Source: Anaerotignum propionicum DSM 1682 (GTDB taxonomy: Bacteria > Bacillota > Clostridia > Lachnospirales > Anaerotignaceae). Taken from it: DNA of 64,000 nt. Positions 24,736 through 35,098 of this stretch are shown in pieces (position 1 is the stretch's first letter; every line of letters starts with the position of its first letter). The position numbers and the translations under genes were made by a program. Location: NCBI RefSeq assembly GCF_001561955.1, contig NZ_CP014223.1, positions 1,178,001 to 1,242,000 of the forward strand. Direction: 5' to 3'. The notes beneath the pieces are model-generated. The model saw nothing but the letters and a program-made list of their open reading frames with translations, was not told where the DNA came from and searched no databases.

Positions 24736-25683
24736 GTGACCATTTTGGAATTTCATCATGTTTCCGTACTTCTATGGGAGTGCATCGAAAATTTAAAGAT
24801 TAAGCCTGATGGGGTTTATGTAGATGGAACAATGGGTGGTGGCGGTCATTCCTTAGAAATTGCAAAAAAACTGACAACAGGTAGACTGATTTGTATTGAT
24901 CAGGATTTGAATGCCCATAAGGCGGCAAAGGAAAGATTAAAGGATCATTTAGATAAAATTAACTTTGTGCACAATAATTTTGGTAATATTGGCAGTATTT
25001 TGGATGGATTGGGTATTGAAAAAATTGATGGAATGCTTTTGGACATAGGGGTTTCTTCTCATCAGTTGGATGAAGCGGAGAGAGGCTTTTCTTATCAGCA
25101 GGATGCACCATTGGATATGAGAATGGATACCACCAATTCATTTTCGGCGTATACCCTCATTAATGAATATAATGAGGACGAGCTAAATCGTGTAATTTTC
25201 AACTATGGTGAAGAACGTTGGGCAAGAAGAATTGCTCAGTTCATCATACAGGAAAGGCAAAATAAGCCCATCGAAACAACAGGTGAATTGGTTGAGGTGA
25301 TTAAAAAGGCAGTGCCAAAGGGTGCCAGAAAGGATGGCCCTCATCCTGCCAAGAGAACCTTTCAGGCAATTCGCATTGAGGTAAATGGTGAGTTGGATGT
25401 CTTGCAGCAAGCCATTGATGCTGTGGCAAATAGACTGAATCCCGGTGGAAGGCTTTGTATTATTACCTTTCATTCTCTGGAAGACAGAATTGTAAAAGAG
25501 GCATTTCGAAAGCAAGAAAATCCTTGTATTTGCCCCCCTCAATTTCCTATTTGTATGTGTGGAAAAAAGCGAATGGGTAAGGTAATCACAAGAAAACCCA
25601 TTGTATCTGGTGAGGAAGAGTTGGAGATGAATCCCCGTGCCAGAAGCGCGAAGCTTCGCGTATTGGAGGGAGTAGAAAATTAA
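24736..25683 (+). CDS. rsmH: 16S rRNA (cytosine(1402)-N4)-methyltransferase
   Basis: A 315-residue SAM-dependent methyltransferase. [15 protein letters not shown] at the start, [17 protein letters not shown] near 30 (SAM site), [18 protein letters not shown] near 103, [17 protein letters not shown] near 208 and [13 protein letters not shown] near 249 are all canonical. The start is uncertain: GTG at 24736 and TTG at 24745 are in frame, and family alignments favour a start close to EFxHVSV. No ATG is available, so weak initiation is expected. Confidence 0.93.
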   Translation: MTILEFHHVSVLLWECIENLKIKPDGVYVDGTMGGGGHSLEIAKKLTTGRLICIDQDLNAHKAAKERLKDHLDKINFVHNNFGNIGSILDGLGIEKIDGMLLDIGVSSHQLDEAERGFSYQQDAPLDMRMDTTNSFSAYTLINEYNEDELNRVIFNYGEERWARRIAQFIIQERQNKPIETTGELVEVIKKAVPKGARKDGPHPAKRTFQAIRIEVNGELDVLQQAIDAVANRLNPGGRLCIITFHSLEDRIVKEAFRKQENPCICPPQFPICMCGKKRMGKVITRKPIVSGEEELEMNPRARSAKLRVLEGVEN

Positions 25684-26241
25684 ATGAAAGGGGTATTGGG
25701 CATGGCAGCGAAGAAATATGACAAAAATAGAAATAATTTTAAAGGTTCTTCCTACTATGCCTACGGCAACGTCGCATACGACGTGCAGCCGGAATATACC
25801 CCTTATTATACAGACGAAGAAGATGAAAAAAATCGTATTGCAGAGGAAAAAGCCCAAAAGGCAGAAAACAGAGAAAGTAGGATTACTGCGTTTAAGCTTA
25901 TTATAATTATGATTCTTCTTTTTGCTGGTAGCATTGTTTTCATGGGGATGAACGTTAGAGTTGCCAATGAGAGAGTAGAGCTTCGGAAGGAAAAAAATCA
26001 ACTAGCTGAATTGAAAGCAAGTAACGCCATTTTAGAGGCTGAGCTAACGGAGCAGATTGACTTGGGCTATATTAAGGAGCAGGCTACAACACGCCTAGGT
26101 ATGGCTGAACCACAGCCTTACCAAATCATATACATAGATGTACCCAAGCAGAGTTATACTGTGCAATATGCGGCGGACACAACAAATGAAGATAATAATT
26201 CTGGTTTTTTAAAATTTAAAAGTCGATTGAAAAAGGATTGA
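25684..26241 (+). CDS. ftsL: Cell division protein FtsL-like
   Basis: A 185-residue bitopic membrane protein. A charged cytoplasmic N-terminus of about 65 residues precedes one transmembrane helix (LIIIMILLFAGSIVFMGMNV, about residues 72-91). A coiled-coil segment follows (ERVELRKEKNQLAELKASNA), then a short extracellular tail. Position between rsmH and the PBP gene, together with this topology, identifies FtsL, the divisome scaffold partner of DivIC/FtsQ. ATG 25684 directly follows the rsmH stop; the ATG at 25702 has a better spaced AAAGGGG site and may be the real start. Confidence 0.8.
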   Translation: MKGVLGMAAKKYDKNRNNFKGSSYYAYGNVAYDVQPEYTPYYTDEEDEKNRIAEEKAQKAENRESRITAFKLIIIMILLFAGSIVFMGMNVRVANERVELRKEKNQLAELKASNAILEAELTEQIDLGYIKEQATTRLGMAEPQPYQIIYIDVPKQSYTVQYAADTTNEDNNSGFLKFKSRLKKD

Positions 26242-26244
26242 TGC

Positions 26245-28488
26245 ATGATGAAAAAAACAACATCAGGAATAAAGGCAAACGGTAAATTTGCTTTTATTCT
26301 TTTTGTGTTTATGGCAGTATTTACAACTGTTTTTGGCAGAATTGTTTATCTGAAGGCAGTTCATGGAGAAGAGTATGAGGCAGCTGCAAAAAATCAGCAG
26401 ATTAACCGTTATGATTCAGTCATTGCTGCCAACAGAGGGAGCATCCTCGACCGAAACGAGCAAGTGCTGGCAATTTCAACGGCGGTTTATAATGTGGTTC
26501 TTGACCCTTTGGTTTTAGCAGAAAATAAAGAAGCCGAGCAAGAAAAGACGTTAACGACATTATGCCAGAAATTTCCTGAACTGGACTATGCAACTTTAAA
26601 AGGGTACATTACCGTAAATCCTACGACAGGAAAAATAAACTTGCCAAACCACTGGAAATACTTAGTGAAAGAGGTTGATCGTTCCATAAAAGAGGAGCTG
26701 GAGGGTTTAAAATTAAAGGGTGTTTATTACGAGAAGACAACAAAACGCTCTTATCCTCTGAAAACGTTAGGGTGTCACTTGTTGGGTTTCATCCGAGGAG
26801 ATGCCCAATGGGGCATTGAAGGAAAATACGGTGATTATATGGTTGGCACACCGGGACGCTCTTTTATTCTTTACGATGGTGCTGATGGGGTTTCTTATCA
26901 GGACTATCCTGCCAAAGATGGTGATACTGTAATCACCACCATTGACTACACCATTCAGCAGTATGCCGAAGATGCTGTGGCAGAGACTGCTGCCAAATGG
27001 CCTGCTGATCATATTGCTTCTATTGTGATGGATCCTAATACAGGGGAAATCATTGCTTTGGCCGAATCCAACCCATTCGATTTGAATCAGCCAGGAACTC
27101 CTTTGCAGACTGAAACCGACCCTGCATTTAAGACTGCATGGGAAGCAAAGAGTAGCAAGGAGCAGATGGAATATTTAAATAACATGTGGAAAAATTTTAG
27201 CATCAGCAGTACGTATGAACCAGGTTCCATTTATAAGCCTTTGGTGGCGGCGGCGGCTCTGGAGGAAGGGGTGATTACCCCACAAACAACCTTTTATTGC
27301 GGTGGCTCTATGGATGTAAGTGGTACGCCAATTCACTGCCATTTAAGAACCGGCCATGGCACTGTAAATGTGAAAGATATTTTGGCACAGTCTTGTAACG
27401 TAGGTATCATTCAGATTGCCCAGAAGCTTGGGGCTGAGAAAGTATATCGCTATCAAATGGAGTTTGGTTTTGGTAAAAAAACCGGTATAGATTTGCCCGG
27501 TGAAGAAGATGCTTCAAAAGTGCTTCACTCTTTATCAGGCATTGGCCCCACAGAATTGGCTACCATTTCCTTTGGCCAGACATTTAACTGTACCACGATT
27601 CAAATTATTTCGGCATTTTCTGCTTTAATAAACGGGGGTAACATTATGAAACCCTACGTTGTTTCTCAGGTGATTGATCCCAATGGTGATGTTGCATATG
27701 AAAATAAACCGGAGGTTGTTCGTCAGGTTATTTCCAAAGAAACATCTGACTATTTGCGCATTGCACTCAAGGCAACTGTAGAAGAAGGGACAGGTAAAAA
27801 AATTCAGATTCCCGGGTATTCCATTGGATGTAAAACTGGTACTGCGGAACAGGGCTCCAGAGATAGAGATGACCTTTGGACATTGACCCATATGGCGTAT
27901 TTCCCCGCTGAAAATCCAAAGTATATTATCCTATCGGTAATTCACCTTCCTGAGGCATATGTTGATGGAGTGCAAAGCACTGCCCCTATGACAAAGTCTT
28001 TGATGGAGAAAATTATTAAATACAAAAATTTGGAACCAACGGAAAAAGCGCAAAATGCCTCAGCATTGACAACAAAGGCAACCGTGAAGCTCCCTGATTA
28101 TGTTGGCAGTTCAGCTTATGATGTTGTGTCTGATTTGGATGGAAAAGAATTAACCTACAAAGTAGTGGGTACAGGCAATACCATTACAAATCAGGTACCT
28201 AAGGGTGGTACACAAGTGGAAAAGGGTAGTGAAATCATTCTCTATGTGGAAAGATCTGAAAAGGATACAGGGGCAGCGTCTGTGCCAAATGTCGTTGGTA
28301 AAACCTATGAAGATGCAACGGCAGCTCTGACAAAGGCCGGATTTGAAGTGGTTTTTGAGGGGGAAACTGACGGAGTTGTTTCTTCCCAAAACCCTAAATA
28401 TGGTGTATCAGCCGCGAAGGGCACAGAAATCAAAATACAGCTCACAAAAAAGACTGAGGACAAAAAGAATCCGTCTCAAGGTGGATAA
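26245..28488 (+). CDS. Class B penicillin-binding protein with two PASTA domains
   Basis: A 747-residue divisome transpeptidase. A short cytoplasmic N-terminus and one transmembrane helix (about 14-32) precede the PBP dimer domain (RGSILDRNEQVLAIS) and the transpeptidase domain. Its active-site motifs are SxxK in YEPGSIYKPL near residue 330, SCN in LAQSCNVGI near 383, and KTGT in GCKTGTAEQGS near 530. Two PASTA repeats (about 615-670 and 675-735) end the protein; the second begins PNVVGKTYEDATAAL. Gene order indicates the vegetative PBP2b/FtsI that cross-links septal peptidoglycan. It begins 3 bp after ftsL. Confidence 0.93.
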   Translation: MMKKTTSGIKANGKFAFILFVFMAVFTTVFGRIVYLKAVHGEEYEAAAKNQQINRYDSVIAANRGSILDRNEQVLAISTAVYNVVLDPLVLAENKEAEQEKTLTTLCQKFPELDYATLKGYITVNPTTGKINLPNHWKYLVKEVDRSIKEELEGLKLKGVYYEKTTKRSYPLKTLGCHLLGFIRGDAQWGIEGKYGDYMVGTPGRSFILYDGADGVSYQDYPAKDGDTVITTIDYTIQQYAEDAVAETAAKWPADHIASIVMDPNTGEIIALAESNPFDLNQPGTPLQTETDPAFKTAWEAKSSKEQMEYLNNMWKNFSISSTYEPGSIYKPLVAAAALEEGVITPQTTFYCGGSMDVSGTPIHCHLRTGHGTVNVKDILAQSCNVGIIQIAQKLGAEKVYRYQMEFGFGKKTGIDLPGEEDASKVLHSLSGIGPTELATISFGQTFNCTTIQIISAFSALINGGNIMKPYVVSQVIDPNGDVAYENKPEVVRQVISKETSDYLRIALKATVEEGTGKKIQIPGYSIGCKTGTAEQGSRDRDDLWTLTHMAYFPAENPKYIILSVIHLPEAYVDGVQSTAPMTKSLMEKIIKYKNLEPTEKAQNASALTTKATVKLPDYVGSSAYDVVSDLDGKELTYKVVGTGNTITNQVPKGGTQVEKGSEIILYVERSEKDTGAASVPNVVGKTYEDATAALTKAGFEVVFEGETDGVVSSQNPKYGVSAAKGTEIKIQLTKKTEDKKNPSQGG

Positions 28489-28590
28489 TATGGGTACACA
28501 TTACAAAAACAGAAATATTTTTAAATCATGGGAATACGGTTTGCGCTGTATTTTCACAACCTAAGACATGTCTTTCTGAATTAAACGCAT

Positions 28591-28648
28591 ACACGCCCTG
28601 TTTTTTCCATATATTTTTTATAAATGGAGAAGGCAGGGGTGTTTTTCA
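28591..28648 (+). promoter_or_regulatory. Hairpin overlapping the spoVD ribosome site
   Basis: CACGCCCTG (28591-28599) can pair, with one bulge, with CAGGGGTG (28636-28643), helped by an inner CCAT/ATGG pair. The 3' arm is the ribosome site of the next gene and is followed by TTTTTC. The structure could act as a terminator between the two PBP genes or occlude translation of the second. Confidence 0.5.
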
Positions 28649-30591
28649 TGGAAAGACCACCTATAGGGGTTAAAAAAAAGCTGCTGGTATTTTTGTTTGG
28701 AGCAATGTTTGGTTTTACTTTATTGCTCGGCAGAATTATTTATATTGAGCTGTTCCGTTCCCAGCAGTGGCAGGAACTGGCTTATGAACAGCAAACAAGA
28801 GATAGGCTGATTATGCCGAAAAGAGGCAGTATTTTGGATAGGAATGGTGTGGGAATTGCGTTGACTGAAACGGTAAATGCTGTTAGTGTTATTCCAGTGC
28901 AAGTAAAAGATAAAGAAAAAACCGCCTCTTATCTGGCAGAAAAGTTAGGTTTGGATTATGAGACTGTTTTAAAAAAGGTTCAGGAGAAAGTGGCTTTGGT
29001 TAGGATAAAAACCAAGGTTGACAGTGAGCTGGCGGCGGAGATCCGAAAGGCAGAAATCCCCGGTGTCATGGTGGACGAGGATGTAAAGCGGGTATATCCC
29101 TTTTCCGAAATGGGCGCCCAAGTAATTGGATTTGTAGGTAAGGACAATCAGGGTATTTTAGGCCTTGAGGCTAAATATGATGATATTTTAGAGGGAAAGC
29201 AAGGGAAGATTTTAACCCTTACTGATTCCAGAGGAAATGAAGTTGACAGTCAACAGGAACGAATTCCTCCTGAGGATGGAAAAAATCTTGTGACTACCAT
29301 TGACGTGGTGCTGCAACAATATGCAGAGCAAACGATTGCAAAAGCGGTGGAGACGAAAGGGGCAGATCATGGCCTAATCATTGTCTTAAATCCGCAAAAC
29401 GGTGAGATTTATGCAATGGCAAACTATCCATTTTTTGACTTGAATGATCCTTTTACCATTAATGACGATGCTCTGGCACAAGTTTGGAGCACCCTATCGG
29501 AAAAGGAGAAAAATGATTATTTGAATGCAATGTGGCGAAATACTGCCATTAATGATACCTATGAGCCCGGTAGTACCTTTAAAATTGTAACCTCGGCGGC
29601 GGGGTTAGAAGAGGGTGTAGTAACTCCGGAGAGTACCTTTCATTGCAACGGATTTTATGTAGTTGGCGATAGACGTATTAAATGCTGGCGTTTTCCTCGT
29701 ACCCATGGTTCGGAGACTTTTATTCAGGGTGTACAAAACTCCTGTAACCCCGTTTTTATGCAGGTTGCTGAACGGGTAGGGGCAGAGAAGTTTTTGAATT
29801 ATATGAAAAAATTTGGTTTTGACCAAAAAACAGGCGTTGACCTTGCCGGTGAGGCGGTAGGCATTATTCACAAGCTTGAGAACATTGGTCCTGTAGAGCT
29901 TGCGACCATGAGCTTTGGCCAGTCTTTTCAAATTACACCGTTACAGCTTCTAAGAGCAGCGTCATCTATTGTGAATGGCGGCAACCTTGTGACCCCCCAT
30001 TTTGCTAAGGGGATTGCCGATGAAGACGGTAATATGATTGAGGAATTTCAATATGAAAAAGGGGAACAGGTCATTTCAAAGGAAACTTCGGAAACGATGA
30101 AAATGATATTGGAAAGTGTTGTTTCACAAGGAACCGGTAGCAAGACCTATATACCGGGATATCGTATTGGTGGAAAAACAGCTACGTCCGAAAAGCTGCC
30201 TCGTAGAAGCGGTAAATATATTGCGTCGTTTATGGCCTTTGCACCGGCAGAGAATCCTCAAATAATGGCATTGGTTTTAATTGATGAGCCCAAGGGTGTT
30301 TACTACGGAGGTACCGTAGCAGGTCCTGTTATGCAGGAATTAATGAAAAATACCTTACCATACATAGGGATTGAACCGGTTTATAGCGAAAAGGAGGCCA
30401 AGGAGGCGGCGAAGGAGCAAGCTACTATGCCTGATGTGATCGGAATGACTTATCAGGAAGCAAAAAATTCGTTACAAAAAGAAGGGTTATCCGTTAGTGT
30501 GCGTGGAGAGGGAGAAACTGTTCAAAGGCAACTGCCCCCTTCTGGAGAAACGATAAATAAAGGAACGCAAGTAATTGTTTATTTAGAGTGA
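28648..30591 (+). CDS. spoVD: SpoVD-like class B penicillin-binding protein
   Basis: A 647-residue protein with a transmembrane helix (about 14-32), PBP dimer domain (MPKRGSILDRNG) and transpeptidase domain. Active-site motifs: STFK in YEPGSTFKIV, SCN in VQNSCNPVF, and KTA in GGKTATSEKL, a KTG variant that I recall in clostridial SpoVD-type proteins. One C-terminal PASTA domain (PDVIGMTYQEAKNSL). In Bacillus, SpoVD makes the spore cortex; here it follows the division PBP. The ATG at 28648 is 5 bp from CAGGGGTG; an upstream ATG at 28624 has no site. Confidence 0.87.
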   Translation: MERPPIGVKKKLLVFLFGAMFGFTLLLGRIIYIELFRSQQWQELAYEQQTRDRLIMPKRGSILDRNGVGIALTETVNAVSVIPVQVKDKEKTASYLAEKLGLDYETVLKKVQEKVALVRIKTKVDSELAAEIRKAEIPGVMVDEDVKRVYPFSEMGAQVIGFVGKDNQGILGLEAKYDDILEGKQGKILTLTDSRGNEVDSQQERIPPEDGKNLVTTIDVVLQQYAEQTIAKAVETKGADHGLIIVLNPQNGEIYAMANYPFFDLNDPFTINDDALAQVWSTLSEKEKNDYLNAMWRNTAINDTYEPGSTFKIVTSAAGLEEGVVTPESTFHCNGFYVVGDRRIKCWRFPRTHGSETFIQGVQNSCNPVFMQVAERVGAEKFLNYMKKFGFDQKTGVDLAGEAVGIIHKLENIGPVELATMSFGQSFQITPLQLLRAASSIVNGGNLVTPHFAKGIADEDGNMIEEFQYEKGEQVISKETSETMKMILESVVSQGTGSKTYIPGYRIGGKTATSEKLPRRSGKYIASFMAFAPAENPQIMALVLIDEPKGVYYGGTVAGPVMQELMKNTLPYIGIEPVYSEKEAKEAAKEQATMPDVIGMTYQEAKNSLQKEGLSVSVRGEGETVQRQLPPSGETINKGTQVIVYLE

Positions 30592-31067
30592 TTAGAAAGA
30601 ACTTAGAAGACGTATTCTAATAAAAAGAAATCTTTTTTTGCAGATGAAAGAAAAGTTCAGAAATGGCAAAAATAATTGGTAGAATAGCGTAAATGTGGTA
30701 TACTTTTCCCAATGTGCTTTCTTCTCATAGACAATTTTCAAATTTTGTATCTAAATTGTTTATGAAAAGCAAAATTCATTTTCATATTTTTAAGAAAAGG
30801 TACCGCATTTACGAATTATCTTTTGCTCGTTTGAAAAAGTATCGTTTTAGAGGTGAAGAAGCAAGAAACTACTTCTTGCATCTTATTAAATAGGCTAAGC
30901 TGTATTTATGAAAAAAATATTCGATGAAACACGAAAAAGTATTGTAATTACCGCTCATTGTAATTAAAATGATGAAGTGATTTTACATAAATGTTTTTAC
31001 TGACGACAAAAGCTTTCCTCACATATGCCGAAGGCTGGCAATCGTTTAACCAAAGGAGGAAACAGCC
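30592..31067 (+). other. Non-coding gap between spoVD and murE
   Basis: AT-rich 476 bp with no credible gene; the one frame of 66 codons has no ribosome site and no coding character. A perfect 7-bp hairpin GCAAGAA/TTCTTGC lies at 30861-30879 without a strong T-tract. murE probably has its own promoter here, but I could not pick one convincingly. Confidence 0.4.
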
Positions 31068-32522
31068 ATGGAATTGCAAAAGCTGTTAGAAGGGGTTTCC
31101 TATAAAGTATTACAAGGAAATCTATCCATTGAAGTGGAAAAAATTGAGTATGACTCCCGAAAGGTTCTTGCGGGAGATGTTTTTGTGTGTGTTACCGGTT
31201 TTCAGGTGGATGGACATAAGTTTGGGGCGAAAGCAGTGGAAAACGGTGTAGTTGCCTTGATTTGTGAGCATATGCCTGAGGGTATCGACGGGAAAGTTCC
31301 AGTTGTACAGGTGGAGAATGCCCGTGAGGCCTTGGCCTTTATGGCGGTGAATTATTATAATAGGCCTTCTGAAAAAATGCATGTAGTTGGTGTTACCGGA
31401 ACAAACGGAAAAACCACTACCACATATTTAATCAAGTCCGTTTTAGACCATATCGGAAAAAAAGTTGGTGTTATAGGAACCATTGAGAATCGTATTGGGG
31501 ATAAAATACTCCATACAGAGCGTACTACCCCTGAATCCAAAGAACTTCAGGAATTATTGGACACTATGGTGAAAGAGGATGTCAGCCATGTGGTTATGGA
31601 GGTATCCTCCCATTCCTTAGATTTGCATAGAGTAGATGGTATTTCATATGAAATTGGAATTTTTACAAATTTAACTCAAGACCATTTGGATTACCATAAA
31701 ACCATGGAGAATTATAAAGAGGCAAAATCAAAGCTATTTCAACGTGCAAAAAAAAGTGTAATCAATATGGACGATGCCGCTGGTAGTTTTATGAAGGATA
31801 AAGCGACTGGTCAGGTATTGAGCTTTGCTGTTGATAACGCCGCTGATTTACAGGCAAAAGATATTGAAATTACTGCTGAGGGTACGGATTTTTCTTTGTT
31901 TTGGGATGAAAAAGAATATCATGTCCATTTGAGTACACCTGGCAGATTCAGTGTTTATAATGCCTTGGGTGCCATTGGAGCATGCTTGCTTTTGGAAATT
32001 CCCATGGAAGATATTATTACAGGGCTTCAAGAAAATCATGGGGTAACTGGTCGTTTTCAGGCTGTTCGCAGCAAAAAAGGATACCAAGCCGTTGTGGATT
32101 ATGCCCATACGCCGGATGGGCTGGATAATATTTTGAAAACTGCTCGTGAATTTGCCAAAGGACGTATTATTACCATTTTTGGCTGTGGTGGTGACAGAGA
32201 TAAAACAAAACGGCCAATCATGGGTGAAATTGCAGGCAATGGCTCTGACTTTTGTATTATTACCTCAGATAATCCCAGAACGGAAGACCCTCTAACCATC
32301 TTAAATGAGGTGGAAGTAGGGATGAAAAAAACACCTTGTCCCTATGAAAAAGTTGCTGACAGAGGAGAGGCGATTTTAAAAGGTGCAAAAATGGCAAAGG
32401 CCGGCGATGTGATTATCATTGCTGGGAAGGGACATGAAACCTATCAGATTTTTAAAGACTGTACCATTCATTTTGACGATATGGAAGAGATACGAAAGGC
32501 TTTTGGTGAAGATTGCTTATGA
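31068..32522 (+). CDS. murE: UDP-MurNAc-L-Ala-D-Glu:meso-diaminopimelate ligase
   Basis: A 484-residue Mur ligase adding the third residue of the stem peptide. The ATP-binding P-loop is GVTGTNGKTTTTYLI near residue 107. The central domain has EVSSHSLDLHRV near 178 and TNLTQDHLDYHKTMENY near 202 (carbamoylated-Lys region just after). The C-terminal DNPRTEDP near 403 is the DNPR motif that selects meso-diaminopimelate over lysine. It therefore predicts a DAP-type wall. Ribosome site AAAGGAGG. It overlaps murF by 4 bp. Confidence 0.95.
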   Translation: MELQKLLEGVSYKVLQGNLSIEVEKIEYDSRKVLAGDVFVCVTGFQVDGHKFGAKAVENGVVALICEHMPEGIDGKVPVVQVENAREALAFMAVNYYNRPSEKMHVVGVTGTNGKTTTTYLIKSVLDHIGKKVGVIGTIENRIGDKILHTERTTPESKELQELLDTMVKEDVSHVVMEVSSHSLDLHRVDGISYEIGIFTNLTQDHLDYHKTMENYKEAKSKLFQRAKKSVINMDDAAGSFMKDKATGQVLSFAVDNAADLQAKDIEITAEGTDFSLFWDEKEYHVHLSTPGRFSVYNALGAIGACLLLEIPMEDIITGLQENHGVTGRFQAVRSKKGYQAVVDYAHTPDGLDNILKTAREFAKGRIITIFGCGGDRDKTKRPIMGEIAGNGSDFCIITSDNPRTEDPLTILNEVEVGMKKTPCPYEKVADRGEAILKGAKMAKAGDVIIIAGKGHETYQIFKDCTIHFDDMEEIRKAFGEDCL

Positions 32523-33904
32523 AAAAAATGACCATTGGAGAAATCATTGAGGCAACGAACGCACAGGTAATTGCAGTGGACGGTCTGGATGAAGTTTTAA
32601 ATAAAACCATTTCTCATATTACACAGAATTCTAAGGAAGTAACAAAGGACAGCTTATTCTTTGCAGTACAGGGAGAGCGTGTGGATGGACATCAGTTTAT
32701 TGAGGAATGCTTTGAAAAGGGGATTGCCGCTTGTTTGTCCTGTAAGGTAATTGCGCCCAAAAAAGGCGGCGTTTTGCTTTTGGTTCCCGACGTAAAAAAG
32801 GCTTTGCTGAAATTGGCGGCACATTATAGAAATAAATTTAATATTCCTTTTATTGGAATTACAGGAAGCGTAGGAAAAACCACAACAAAGGATATGGTGG
32901 CTTCTGTTTTAAGTCAAAAACACGATGTTCTCTGGACACAAGGGAATTATAACAATGATATTGGTGTTCCTTTAACATTATTCCGCTTGGAGGATCATCA
33001 TGAAATAGCAGTGATTGAAATGGGTATGAACCATTTCGGAGAAATTCATGCATTGGCGGAAGTTGTGCGACCACAGTTAGGATTGATTTCAAATGTTGGT
33101 GTTGCTCATATTGAATATTTGGGTAGTAGAGAGGGTATTTTGAAGGCCAAATGCGAGATGTTCGATTTCATGCCGGAGGATGGCGTTGCAGTTTTAAATG
33201 GAGATAATGATATGCTCAGCACGTTAGAGGGTAAGCTTCCTCAAAGATTGCGCTGGTTTGGCATTGACAATAAAAAAGATATTTATGCTGATCATTTGGA
33301 ACTTATGGGCATGGAAAAAACAAAGTGCACCATTCATACCCCCGTGGGTTCTCTCGATACAATTATACCTATGCCGGGAGAGCACATGGTCTTGAATGCC
33401 CTATCTGCGGTTACTGTAGGGCTTGAGATGGGTCTTAGTTTTGCAGAGATAAAAGAGGGCATTGAAAATTTTGTGCCAACGAAGAACCGCATGAATATTA
33501 TGAAGCTGGAAAACGGTATAACGGTTTTAAATGATGTTTATAATGCAAACCCTGTATCCGTGAAGGCGTCACTGAATATTCTTGCAAATGCGGATGGTCG
33601 TAAGGTGGCAATTTTAGGGTTTATGGGAGAGCTTGGAGAATATGCATCTCAAATGCATGAAGAAGTTGGAGTCTATGCCGCAGAAAAAGGAATTGATCTC
33701 TTATTCTGTATAGGAAAGTTCAATGTTGAAATGGAGCAAGGCGCAAGAGACGGTGGACTCAAAGCGGTTTATTGCTTTGCTAGTCAAGAGGATTTTTGGA
33801 ACGAAGGTTTGGCTTTGCTGAAAAATGGGGATGCTGTTTTGGTGAAGGCATCCAGAAGCATGGCATTAGAAAAAACCGTAGAAAAAATACAGGGAGTGAA
33901 CTAA
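32519..33904 (+). CDS. murF: UDP-MurNAc-tripeptide:D-Ala-D-Ala ligase
   Basis: A 461-residue ligase that completes the UDP-MurNAc-pentapeptide. The P-loop is GITGSVGKTTTKDMVASVL near residue 112, with WTQGNYNNDIGVPLTLF near 142, EMGMNHFGEIHALA near 168 and NDVYNANPVSVKASL near 341. The ATG overlaps the murE stop as ATGA, indicating coupled translation; a TTG 6 bp upstream is less likely. Confidence 0.95.
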   Translation: MKKMTIGEIIEATNAQVIAVDGLDEVLNKTISHITQNSKEVTKDSLFFAVQGERVDGHQFIEECFEKGIAACLSCKVIAPKKGGVLLLVPDVKKALLKLAAHYRNKFNIPFIGITGSVGKTTTKDMVASVLSQKHDVLWTQGNYNNDIGVPLTLFRLEDHHEIAVIEMGMNHFGEIHALAEVVRPQLGLISNVGVAHIEYLGSREGILKAKCEMFDFMPEDGVAVLNGDNDMLSTLEGKLPQRLRWFGIDNKKDIYADHLELMGMEKTKCTIHTPVGSLDTIIPMPGEHMVLNALSAVTVGLEMGLSFAEIKEGIENFVPTKNRMNIMKLENGITVLNDVYNANPVSVKASLNILANADGRKVAILGFMGELGEYASQMHEEVGVYAAEKGIDLLFCIGKFNVEMEQGARDGGLKAVYCFASQEDFWNEGLALLKNGDAVLVKASRSMALEKTVEKIQGVN

Positions 33905-34891
33905 GTGGGGTCTTTGGAACAGGCGGTATACGCAATCATTATATCTTTCGTGGTAGGGGTTATCCTTTGTCCGGTTATGATTCCTATGCTGCATAAATTA
34001 AAATTTGGGCAAAATGTAAGGGATGATGGACCTCAAAGCCATTTGCAAAAGCAAGGAACGCCAACTATGGGCGGCATTGCCTTTTTAATTGCATTTGCTG
34101 TAGCAGCAGCATTTTTTATGAGAGGAAATATCGATGGCACCGTTATTGTTTTGGTAACGGTATGTTATGGTATTATTGGTTTTTTGGATGACTATATCAA
34201 GGTTGTGAAAAAACGCTCCCTAGGACTGCGGGCTATACAGAAAATATTGTTACAGCTCATTGTGACAGGGGCTTTTTGCTGGTATATGTATTATAGCGGA
34301 ATTGGCACTGAGGTATATATTCCTTTTGGACATGGCGCAAGCATTGATATGGGAATCCTTTTTGTACCATTTTTATTTGTCGCAATACTAGGGACAGTAA
34401 ATGGGGTTAACTTGACCGATGGTTTGGATGGTCTGGCAGGCGGTGTTACGCTAATTGTGGCAGCTTTTTTTGCAGTCGTAGCTTGGGCGGCAGGAAGCAC
34501 CGTTTCACCCATTTGTGGAGCAATTATCGGTGGATTGCTGGCGTTTTTGATTTTTAATTCCTATCCTGCAAAGGTTTTTATGGGGGACACAGGTTCCCTT
34601 GCCTTAGGTGGATTCATTGCCTCTACGGCTTTTATATTAAAGATGCCAATTTTTATTTTAATAGTTGGCTTCATTTATCTTTTGGAATCCATCAGTACAA
34701 TGCTTCAGGTTGGTTATTTTAAGCTGACAAAACGAAAATGTGGCGCAGGTAAAAGATTGTTTAAAATGGCGCCATTTCATCATCATTTGGAGCAGAGCGG
34801 CTGGAGAGAAACAAAGGTTGTCACACTTTTCTATGTGGCCACGGCTATGCTTTGTTTAATTGGTTTTTTAGGAAGTAATGGTATTTTTTAA
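33905..34891 (+). CDS. mraY: Phospho-MurNAc-pentapeptide transferase
   Basis: A 328-residue polytopic membrane enzyme of about ten helices that makes lipid I on undecaprenyl phosphate. Conserved loops: GTPTMGGIAFL near residue 54, FLDDYIKVVKKRSLGL near 96 (Asp-rich motif), NLTDGLDGLAGG near 169, MGDTGSLALGG near 226 and FHHHLEQSGW near 292. The start is GTG directly after the murF stop, with a GGGAGTGA ribosome site inside murF. Confidence 0.95.
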   Translation: MGSLEQAVYAIIISFVVGVILCPVMIPMLHKLKFGQNVRDDGPQSHLQKQGTPTMGGIAFLIAFAVAAAFFMRGNIDGTVIVLVTVCYGIIGFLDDYIKVVKKRSLGLRAIQKILLQLIVTGAFCWYMYYSGIGTEVYIPFGHGASIDMGILFVPFLFVAILGTVNGVNLTDGLDGLAGGVTLIVAAFFAVVAWAAGSTVSPICGAIIGGLLAFLIFNSYPAKVFMGDTGSLALGGFIASTAFILKMPIFILIVGFIYLLESISTMLQVGYFKLTKRKCGAGKRLFKMAPFHHHLEQSGWRETKVVTLFYVATAMLCLIGFLGSNGIF

Positions 34892-35098
34892 GAGGGATTC
34901 TCTAAGAAAAAATATTTGTTGATTTGAAAGAACTGAATTAATAGATTAAAATTAGGTTTACATTAATATTGTTCTATAGCTTTAATATTTTGCATAAAAT
35001 TCGCAGAATATGGTAGTTTCATAATAAAATATTGGATTATATTTGGCGGAAAAAAGAACTTTGATTTGCTGAAAACTTTTGGAAAGAGGGAATCTAAA

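Noticed and set aside
30693-30893. 66-codon frame between spoVD and murE
   Set aside because: No ribosome site, and its Phe/Lys/Tyr-rich composition is that of translated AT-rich DNA.
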